Assembly (NCBI GenBank): GCA_902531515.1
Contig: CACAEJ010000016.1
Location: 1-34,406 of the forward strand
Origin: an uncultured Pseudohongiella sp.
Lineage (GTDB): Bacteria; Pseudomonadota; Gammaproteobacteria; Pseudomonadales; Pseudohongiellaceae
DNA length: 34,406 nt
Direction of reading: 5' to 3'
The notes below the pieces were generated by a model. The model was not told where the DNA came from. It did no database searches and saw only the letters and a program-made list of their open reading frames with translations. Shown here in pieces: positions 28,016 through 34,406 of this stretch. Each line of letters starts with the position of its first letter. Within the stretch, counting starts at the first letter, position 1. The translations under genes were made by a program, and so were the position numbers.

Positions 28016-29787
28016 GCGTTTTCCGCCTTGGCTGTGTTAAAGAGGTACTTCTGCATATCCCAAGCTGAGGTCGGGCAACGCTCAGCGCAAAGGCCACAAT
28101 GCAAACATAGATCTTCATTTTTGGCCATTATTCGGCCGGTTTCTAGAATATCCGATACGTAAATATCCTGGTCACTATTTTTGGCAGGAGCTAACAGATT
28201 TTTTCGGAGAGTTTGCTCTTCTGAATTTCCTGTAAAGGTAATACAATCGGTAGGACAGATATCTACGCATGCATCACACTCGATGCAGAGTTTGTCCGAA
28301 AAAACTGTTTGTACGTCACAGTTCAGGCACCTCATTGTCTCGTTGAAAGCAAGTTCCTCATCAAAGCCTAATTCAACTTCTAAATTCAAATCGTTCAGAG
28401 TTTTTTCTTTTTGAGCATGAGGAACCGCATAACGCACGTCACTACTTATATCATTTTCATAAGACCATTGATGAATTCCCATTTTTTGACTATTCAGTCT
28501 TGTAAGGGGCACAGGTCTATCATTAATATCTTGATTCTGACATATTAGATGAATGGAAAGCGCTGCATCATGTCCATGAGCAACGGCAGTAATAATATTG
28601 TCAGGGCCCAAAGCCGAATCACCCCCAAAAAATATTTTTTCATGTGTCGACTGAAAAGTATCCTTGTTTAAGATCGGCAATTCCCATTGATCAAACTCAA
28701 TTCCTAAATCTCTCTCTATCCAGGGGAAGCTGTTTTCCTGTCCGATAGCGCAAAGAACATCATCACAAGGTATGATTACTGGGTCTTCTCCAGTTGGGAC
28801 CAATAATCGCTTTCCATCTGAATCATATTCTTTTTCCACCTTTTGGAATTCCATCCCGGAGAGTTTGCCATCCTTCAGTATATAGCGTTTAGGAACATGA
28901 AAATTAACAATAGGGATGTCTTCATTCGTGGCATCCTCAATTTCCCAAGGGGATGCTTTCATTTCATCAAAGCCGCTGCGCACTGTCACAGTTACTTGTT
29001 CACCCCCTAACCGTTTTGACGTCCTGCAACAGTCCATTGCTGTGTTTCCACCGCCCAATACTATGACCTTCTTACCTATTGAACTTATATGTTCGAAAGC
29101 AACGTTGGCGAGCCACTCTATACCTGTATGGATATTTGCCTCCGCTTCTTCGAAGCCGGGCAACTCAAGCCTTTTCCCCAGAGGCGCCCCAGTTCCGACA
29201 AATACTGCATCAAACCCTTCATGGAGGAGGGCTTTCATACTGGTAATTTCCTCGCCAAAACGACAATTGATTCCCATGTCTAGAATGTAATGAAGCTCCT
29301 CCTCTAAAACTTCCGAAGGTAATCGAAAGCGAGGAATTTGCGTGCGCATAGCACCGCCACTTAAGTGGTCTTTCTCAAATAGGGTGATTTCATAACCTAG
29401 TGGCAATAGATCCCGAGCTACCGTCAGCGAGGCAGGTCCAGCGCCGATTAAGGCAATGTGCCTACCATTCTTTTTCTTCGGAATAGTAGGTAATCGATCT
29501 CTGATGTCGGACTTATAATCGGCCGCTACCCTCTTAAGGCGGCAAATAGCCACAGGCTCTTCTTCTACCCGTCCTCTGCGACATGCTGGTTCGCAAGGGC
29601 GATCGCAGGTTCTGCCAAGAATTCCTGGGAATACATTAGAATGCCAGTTAATCATATAGGCATCTGAGTAGCGCTTTTCAGTTATAAGTCTAATATATTC
29701 AGGTACAGGCGTATGCGCGGGGCAAGCCCATTGGCAGTCCACGACTTTATGAAAATAGTCGGGGTTTTTGATATTTGTCGGCTTCAT
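28003..29787 (-). CDS. FAD/NAD(P)-dependent oxidoreductase (GltD-like) with C-terminal 2[4Fe-4S] domain
   Basis: A 594-residue electron-transfer subunit. Residues 15-100 are a GltD-type N-terminal iron-sulfur domain with Cys18, 22, 61, 65, 69 and 82. An FAD site (IALIGAGPASLTVARDL, 111-127) and an NAD(P) site (VIVLGGGNTAMDCCR, 241-255) follow, then FFGGDSALGPDNIITA (387-402) that closes the flavin domain. The C-terminus is a ferredoxin-like domain with two clusters: Cys501/504/507/511 and Cys561/564/567/571. The same layout is seen in GltD, NfnL and PreT relatives. As the first gene, overlapping the gamma-alpha gene by 13 bases, it most likely moves electrons between NAD(P)H and the 2-oxoacid oxidoreductase, replacing a free ferredoxin. 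The direction of flow is unknown. Confidence 0.9.
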   Translation of the reverse strand: MKPTNIKNPDYFHKVVDCQWACPAHTPVPEYIRLITEKRYSDAYMINWHSNVFPGILGRTCDRPCEPACRRGRVEEEPVAICRLKRVAADYKSDIRDRLPTIPKKKNGRHIALIGAGPASLTVARDLLPLGYEITLFEKDHLSGGAMRTQIPRFRLPSEVLEEELHYILDMGINCRFGEEITSMKALLHEGFDAVFVGTGAPLGKRLELPGFEEAEANIHTGIEWLANVAFEHISSIGKKVIVLGGGNTAMDCCRTSKRLGGEQVTVTVRSGFDEMKASPWEIEDATNEDIPIVNFHVPKRYILKDGKLSGMEFQKVEKEYDSDGKRLLVPTGEDPVIIPCDDVLCAIGQENSFPWIERDLGIEFDQWELPILNKDTFQSTHEKIFFGGDSALGPDNIITAVAHGHDAALSIHLICQNQDINDRPVPLTRLNSQKMGIHQWSYENDISSDVRYAVPHAQKEKTLNDLNLEVELGFDEELAFNETMRCLNCDVQTVFSDKLCIECDACVDICPTDCITFTGNSEEQTLRKNLLAPAKNSDQDIYVSDILETGRIMAKNEDLCLHCGLCAERCPTSAWDMQKYLFNTAKAENACQN

Positions 29788-29823
29788 TTTGTTATTTTGC
29801 TCGACGTCTTGGTTTTAGTCCCT

Positions 29824-29840
29824 TTGAGTCATTAACTCAA
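29824..29840. promoter_or_regulatory. Palindrome upstream of the oxidoreductase operon
   Basis: TTGAGT and ACTCAA flank a 5-base spacer (CATTA), forming a perfect 6+6 inverted repeat about 37-53 bases before the flavoprotein ATG at 29787. A third related half (ACTGAGT) follows at 29839-29845. On the minus strand a TATACT box lies just upstream of it, near 29849-29854. A regulator binding here could block initiation. The sequence is not a match I can assign to FNR, Fur or another named regulator. Confidence 0.35.
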
Positions 29841-29929
29841 CTGAGTCGTAGTATATTTATATCGGCCCCAATTGAAAGTCTTTTATCTCCTGATTACCAG
29901 TGTTTAAGTAGATAAATTGTGAGTATATA

Positions 29930-29964
29930 GAAAGAAAAAGGCCCAATGGGGTTACCATTGGGCC
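29930..29964 (-). terminator. Rho-independent terminator facing left
   Basis: A perfect 10-bp stem (GGCCCAATGG at 29940-29949 with CCATTGGGCC at 29955-29964) closes a 5-base loop. On the minus strand it is followed by TTTTTCTTTC, a good U-run. It would end the transcript of the M16 peptidase gene, which stops at 30140, leaving an unusually long 3' region of about 175 bases. In the rest of the gap (29788-30139) I see only the palindrome at 29824 and AT-rich sequence. Confidence 0.82.
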
Positions 29965-30139
29965 TAACTTTTACAAGGGAGAGATAAACGATACAAAACC
30001 CACTATTTCGTAAAACATTTACCTACACACTCTAAGACTGCTTTGTGGATATAAAGTTCCCTAAAATTAATTCTAATATTGAAAATATTTTAATCTCATA
30101 CAAGTTCTCGCAAAAAAAGTACCTAACATACTAATTTTA

Positions 30140-33100
30140 TTACACATTCTTAACTGTCAAACCATCAAGCTTTAACTTTTGAATGGATTCTGTATTCGTT
30201 ATGATACCGGTACTCGCATTTGAAGGCTTGAAGTACTTTTCTGAAACTCGAATCAAATCGTTAAAAGTTATGCTCAAAACTTTGTCTCTAAATGCCTTCC
30301 TCGTGGCTAGTACGTTACCGAAAAGTTTACTGTAAAATGCTTGTTTCGCTTCTCCTGCAGGTGAGGCAGGTTTGTCCAGTGCTGCTACTACGCCAAGTAT
30401 AGCTTCTTCAAGCTGATAATTTTCATGGGTAGCTGTGTTCAGCCAATCTAGTGATGCGTCAAAATCGTCGAGGGTTTCGGTTAAACGAGGGTCTCTGTAG
30501 GAAAAGAAACGAAATGAAGCAGAATTTGAATCCTGGTTGGCGCCACCCCCATAAGCACCACCTTTTTCTCGGATTGCTCGGTGAAGAAATCCATTTCTGA
30601 GATAGCCAGCCAATACATGTAAAGTTGCATTATCTTCGTTCTTTGAGGGTACCGTAGGAAATGCTTTGGCGCAGAAGTTTACCTGCGTCGATGTTGTCCA
30701 TGCTTCGGTCAATTTCATCCTAGTTTTTGGCAGGAAGAAACCAGTCTGGTTATTTGGAGTATCGTAATTTTTTGTCCAAATTGAATCTAACGCACTTATC
30801 GCTTTTTCCTTTTCCTCTGACTCTGTAACGGTTAAGAGCTGAAGAGGACTACAAATTAGTATTTCGTGAAGTATTTTAAATTTCTCAAGCAACTCGTCTA
30901 AAAATTCCTTGTTAGAGATGCTCTCCCTAATCGACTTAATTTGCTTGATGCTTTCTAGACCACTAAAGCTATGCATTATTTTGGCTGTAGGACTGAACCC
31001 GCTAGAAGCTAAGCTCATAGCCAAAGAATGGCCTTGCCCAGTAATACTGCTCTCTTTTCGGGCGCAAATTTGTTCGATTAAGTCAGCCAATCTTTTGGAT
31101 TCAGTCAGTTTTATATTGTTTAAAGTCTGATGGAGTAAGTCGGAGAGTTCAGAGTGATTCTTTGTTAAAGCCTTCGAAGATAGGGAAACAAATGCTTTAG
31201 AAGTTTGCTCATCTTCTAATCCGCTTCTAATGCTGCTAAAGCAATTAACCCCGCCAGAAATTTTTGATTGCCAGGTTTGTACTGCCTTGTAATCTTTGTC
31301 TCCAATGCCGAATTCTGGTAAGCAATTTGTGTAAAGCGGTAGAATATTTAACAGTTCGTTCGACAATTCAGGCAGCTCAATGACTACTTGCTGGTATGTT
31401 AATCCGTTCGTTGGTTGACCGAAAAAAGTATGTGTTATTCCAGAACCCGATAAAGAAGTTGTCTTATACGTAGGTTCAGAAATATGCTTTGGAACATCTT
31501 CTAGCGTGACTTTTGGTAACACATTCGGATTATCCTGCTGGTTTTGTCTATTGGATAGTTCCTTTGTCTGATGTAAAATCTCACTGACTTGATGATCTGA
31601 AAGTCTTTTCTTTATTTCATTTAGAGTGGATTTTTCAGCTTCAACTTTCTTCTTAGCTAATTCGTTGTCTGGCCTGAGTGTCAGTGTTACTCTATGCTGG
31701 TTCTCTAACAAGAGTTCTTTTATTAGCTCCGGAATAAAGGTTTTATCGCTTGCAGCTTCTCTTAATTCGATTAGGATAGGATCAAGATCAAGCACCTCTA
31801 TTAGATTCCCATTGTGGAGTGCTATGGAAAGCCCTGACATTAGTAATTGCAAGCCATAAGGATAGCTATCACCAGATATTTCGCGTTGGTTTAGTTCGAG
31901 TTGGTGAAGTGCAGCTTCAACTTGTTCTTGTGGAATTCCAGTTTTAATCAGTTCATCCAAGCTCTCTAAAATTAAAGCTTCGACTTTCAAACTATCTTGC
32001 TCTTTACACCCTTCGAGCCCCAGGGTGAAGCTCATTTCCTTGTTGCCATCATCAAGACCACAGATAGGTGAAGGAGAAGTTCCTAGCTGGGTAGTCTCTA
32101 GTATTTTTAATAAGGGACTACCGCTGTGGTCCAAAAGCACGCTTGCTAATAGTTGAGCTCTAAATAAATTCTTGATATTTATACTCTGGCCGAGCAGCCA
32201 TCCTATGACTACGTGTGTATTAGTTTCACCCCTGTTGTCGCTTGCATAGAATTCTTCGGCTCGTATGGGAGAAAGATAGCGCTTCTCATTATCGACTTTG
32301 ATATTGGAATTTAGTTCGTTAAAGCGTGCGAGCGCAAGATCTTCAAACTGAGATTGATGATTGCAGGCAGGGATGTTACCAAACGTCATTATCACACTAT
32401 TGCTGGGATGATAGTGTGACTTATAGAAAGAAAGTAAATCGTTATAGCTTAAATCAGGAATGTGGTCAGGCTCGCCGCCGCTATTGTAGTGATAAGTAGT
32501 TGTTGGATATAGATATTTATAAAGCGTTTGCCACAAGACATTGTTTGTGGAACTCATGGCCCCCTTCATTTCATTGTAGACCACACCTTTGTATTCCAAT
32601 TGTGACTTCGGCTCATGGGGCTCGGAAAACTCCAAACGATGACCTTCTTGTAGGAAATCAAACCGATCTAGTCGGGAGAAAAATGTGGAATCGAGATAGA
32701 CTTGAAGCAAATTGTTAAAATCCTTTTTATTTTTCGAAGCGAATGGATAGGCTGTCCAGTCGCTGCTAGTCATCGCATTCATAAATGTATTCAGTGAGCG
32801 CCGAATCATCATAAAAAACGGATCCCGAACTGGATAGCGTTCGCTGCCACAGAGAGCAGTATGCTCGAGTATGTGTGCTACTCCAGATGAGTCCGTCGGG
32901 ACCGTCCTAAATGCAACTAAGAACACATTCTCTTCATTCTCGCTAGCGAGATGATAATGCAATGCCTTAGTTTTCCTGTGTTGATACTTCTCTATTGTCA
33001 AATTAAGCGAAGAGATATGGGTTTTTTCCAGTGCAGAGAAGGCGGGGTGGTCATGATTGAGTGAATCGTGTTTTGCTCCGATAGACTGCGCTTCTTTCAT
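30140..33100 (-). CDS. M16C zinc metallopeptidase, presequence-protease-like
   Basis: A 986-residue clamshell peptidase of the insulinase superfamily. The inverted zinc motif HILEH gives His76, Glu79 (base) and His80, and the distal ligand is Glu177 in YNEMKG. The flanking GVAHILEHTALCGSERYPVRDPFF and SLNTFMNAMTSSDWTAYPFAS are characteristic of the M16C branch (PreP/Cym1). Two catalytically silent repeats and the substrate-closing C-terminal half follow; RAIREKGGAYGGGA near residue 845 is the conserved Arg/Tyr element. The enzyme degrades peptides in an enclosed chamber. No signal peptide is present, so it should be cytoplasmic. It shares a strand with, and lies 26 bases after, the YlqF-type GTPase gene. 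Confidence 0.93.
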   Translation of the reverse strand: MKEAQSIGAKHDSLNHDHPAFSALEKTHISSLNLTIEKYQHRKTKALHYHLASENEENVFLVAFRTVPTDSSGVAHILEHTALCGSERYPVRDPFFMMIRRSLNTFMNAMTSSDWTAYPFASKNKKDFNNLLQVYLDSTFFSRLDRFDFLQEGHRLEFSEPHEPKSQLEYKGVVYNEMKGAMSSTNNVLWQTLYKYLYPTTTYHYNSGGEPDHIPDLSYNDLLSFYKSHYHPSNSVIMTFGNIPACNHQSQFEDLALARFNELNSNIKVDNEKRYLSPIRAEEFYASDNRGETNTHVVIGWLLGQSINIKNLFRAQLLASVLLDHSGSPLLKILETTQLGTSPSPICGLDDGNKEMSFTLGLEGCKEQDSLKVEALILESLDELIKTGIPQEQVEAALHQLELNQREISGDSYPYGLQLLMSGLSIALHNGNLIEVLDLDPILIELREAASDKTFIPELIKELLLENQHRVTLTLRPDNELAKKKVEAEKSTLNEIKKRLSDHQVSEILHQTKELSNRQNQQDNPNVLPKVTLEDVPKHISEPTYKTTSLSGSGITHTFFGQPTNGLTYQQVVIELPELSNELLNILPLYTNCLPEFGIGDKDYKAVQTWQSKISGGVNCFSSIRSGLEDEQTSKAFVSLSSKALTKNHSELSDLLHQTLNNIKLTESKRLADLIEQICARKESSITGQGHSLAMSLASSGFSPTAKIMHSFSGLESIKQIKSIRESISNKEFLDELLEKFKILHEILICSPLQLLTVTESEEKEKAISALDSIWTKNYDTPNNQTGFFLPKTRMKLTEAWTTSTQVNFCAKAFPTVPSKNEDNATLHVLAGYLRNGFLHRAIREKGGAYGGGANQDSNSASFRFFSYRDPRLTETLDDFDASLDWLNTATHENYQLEEAILGVVAALDKPASPAGEAKQAFYSKLFGNVLATRKAFRDKVLSITFNDLIRVSEKYFKPSNASTGIITNTESIQKLKLDGLTVKNV

Positions 33101-33126
33101 AATTTCAGATTAAGTCCTTGATATAG

Positions 33127-33972
33127 TTAAATAATATTCTTGATTTGTTGAGGTTTTTCAAGACTAAATCTGCCGAGCCTTCCCGAACGAAAATCATTTA
33201 GTAAAATTTGAGAAACCTTATAGTAATCCGCATAGCCCTTTTTTGATATAGAGCCGGTCATTCCGGCAATATCTTCATAAAGTGTTTCGGTGGCTCTCGG
33301 AATGCATTCGATACCATAACGGGCCTTAAGAATGTTTGGATAGTCTCGTTTTAGAATCTCTGCCAGAAACCAGCCCGTTTCTTCAATATTCATTGCAGTA
33401 TTTCTGATCGTGCCCAAGCAGGCTAGAATCTGAGCATTTTCTTGATTCTCCAGCTTTGGCCATAATAATCCTGGTGTATCAATCAAGTACCATCCTTGAG
33501 CTAATTTTATACGCTGCTGCGCACGGGTGATAGCAGGCTCATTTCCAGTGCTAGCGACTTTTTTGCCAACCACTGCGTTTAAAAGTGTAGATTTACCCAC
33601 ATTTGGAATTCCGGTGACGATTATTTGCTTCTGCATATTGACGTCTAATGTATCGCTCAATAAAGACTCGAGCTCCCCTAGAAATTTACGAGCACTAATT
33701 GGATTGTCATAATCGTTAATGAGGCATTTAGTTTTTGACTCTGATTCGATAAATTTTTGCCAAAGTTTTGTTGTTTTTGGATCCGCTAGATCGCCCTTTG
33801 TTAGAAAGATCATTCGAGGCAATCCCTTAGTCAAAGGCTTTAACGTTGGATTTGAACTGCTCTCTGGTGCTCGCGCATCTAAGAGTTCGATGACGGCATG
33901 AGACTCCTTTACGATACCTTTAAGCTCTCGGCTTGCTCTGCGCATGTGTCCTGGATACCAAGAAATGACCAT
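33127..33972 (-). CDS. ylqF: YlqF/RbgA-type ribosome biogenesis GTPase
   Basis: A circularly permuted GTPase that assists late 50S subunit assembly. Its permuted motif order is clear over 281 residues. The opening WYPGHMRRASREL and the LLDARAPESSSNP segment (YlqF/YawG family) lead to G4 TKGD (58-61). G1 GIPNVGKS (121-128) comes next, then the Thr-rich switch ending EPAITRAQQ, and G3 DTPG (165-168). The C-terminal helical domain (from about 180) is the RbgA RNA-binding part. GAG lies 7 bases before ATG 33972. It probably heads a two-gene unit with the M16C peptidase and is divergent from bolA. Confidence 0.92.
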   Translation of the reverse strand: MVISWYPGHMRRASRELKGIVKESHAVIELLDARAPESSSNPTLKPLTKGLPRMIFLTKGDLADPKTTKLWQKFIESESKTKCLINDYDNPISARKFLGELESLLSDTLDVNMQKQIIVTGIPNVGKSTLLNAVVGKKVASTGNEPAITRAQQRIKLAQGWYLIDTPGLLWPKLENQENAQILACLGTIRNTAMNIEETGWFLAEILKRDYPNILKARYGIECIPRATETLYEDIAGMTGSISKKGYADYYKVSQILLNDFRSGRLGRFSLEKPQQIKNII

Positions 33973-34095
33973 GATGTTCTCTAGCTTTAGTTACAGAAAT
34001 GGTTCTGAATAGAGCAGTAAAAAGAATTACCTGCCATTAACGGATGAGAGTATACTAATATTGTCAAGTTTCTCAGAGTCTTAAATTTTTTAAAA

Positions 34096-34406
34096 ATGTC
34101 TGTTGAGTCTAAAATCCTAGTGAAGGTCGAAGGAGCAATTCAGGCCGAGCATGTATTTATAAAGAATGAGAGTCACCTACATAGCGGACCCTCAACTGAA
34201 TCTCATTTTAATTTAACAATTGTCTCAGATTCTTTTTTAACACTCACGAGAGTGAAACGTCACCAATTGGTATATCAGTTGCTAGGGGAGGAGATGTCTG
34301 GCGGGGTGCATGCGCTAGCACTGCATCTTTTCACAATAAAGGAATGGGCGCTAGAAGAAACGAAAGCGCCTGACTCTCCAAACTGTCTTGGTGGTGGTGC
34401 AAAAAC
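34096..34406 (+). CDS. bolA: BolA-family protein, 3' end beyond the window
   Basis: Translating from ATG 34096 gives an open frame of 103 codons that runs off the right edge. BolA proteins partner with monothiol glutaredoxins, share [2Fe-2S] clusters and influence morphology and stress responses. The match is strong: NESHLHSGPSTESHFNLTIV carries the conserved S-ESHF core, VKRHQLVYQLLGEEM is the helix of the KH-like fold, and VHALALHLFTIKEW contains the signature VHALALH with the cluster-ligand His. The C-terminal tail APDSPNCLGG resembles that of true BolA rather than IbaG. Only the last few residues seem to be missing. The gene is divergent from ylqF with 123 bases between them, including an AGTATACT box at 34049-34056 that could serve as -10 for either direction. 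Confidence 0.92.
   Translation, partial: MSVESKILVKVEGAIQAEHVFIKNESHLHSGPSTESHFNLTIVSDSFLTLTRVKRHQLVYQLLGEEMSGGVHALALHLFTIKEWALEETKAPDSPNCLGGGAK

Overview
This window looks like ordinary chromosomal DNA from a marine-type gammaproteobacterium with a moderately low GC content (roughly 40%, estimated by eye). The main evidence is the gene order smc - zipA - ligA, because ZipA is restricted to Gammaproteobacteria. rmuC, bolA, a YlqF/RbgA-type GTPase and a GuaC-type GMP reductase fit the same picture. I cannot place it to genus. I see no phage, insertion sequence, CRISPR array, tRNA or rRNA. Several genes use TTG or GTG starts with visible ribosome binding sites.

Layout, left to right. (1) 1-2044: the 3' end of a RidA-family gene, a 564-base gap, guaC, and a 61-codon orphan gene. 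The gap holds a strong promoter with phased A-tracts, a roughly 220-nt GGA-rich transcript and a clean intrinsic terminator, so it probably encodes a small RNA. (2) 2047-4881, minus strand: gamma-glutamyltransferase followed by a Tat-exported dienelactone-hydrolase-like gene. The latter is broken by a one-base frameshift and by a TGA where Trp is expected. (3) 5070-11348, plus strand: a secreted internally duplicated protein, RmuC, a four-helix PepSY membrane protein, an exported PD40-repeat protein, an SRPBCC-fold protein, a secreted orphan and an NTF2/SnoaL-fold protein. (4) 11365-13961, minus strand: a secreted trypsin-like protease whose gene overlaps a PhoPQ-related (PqaA-like) secreted hydrolase. 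(5) 14308-16524: an exported catalase-peroxidase. (6) 16888-25048, plus strand: smc, a very long zipA, ligA and a lytic-transglycosylase-like lipoprotein, covering chromosome segregation, division and wall turnover. (7) 25071-29787, minus strand: a three-gene operon encoding a flavin/iron-sulfur oxidoreductase and the alpha/gamma and beta subunits of a 2-oxoacid:acceptor oxidoreductase. (8) 30140-33972, minus strand: an M16C presequence-protease-like peptidase and a YlqF/RbgA GTPase. (9) A divergent bolA gene runs off the right edge.

The most noteworthy items are the candidate regulatory RNA at about 464-684, the self-contained 2-oxoacid oxidoreductase operon with its own NAD(P)H/flavin/ferredoxin-like subunit, the doubly broken dienelactone hydrolase gene, the ZipA with an acidic linker of about 420 residues, and the overlapping secreted protease/hydrolase pair. 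Most of the rest is housekeeping. No defence system or unmistakably new multi-gene system is evident. All family assignments come from reading motifs, not from database searches.
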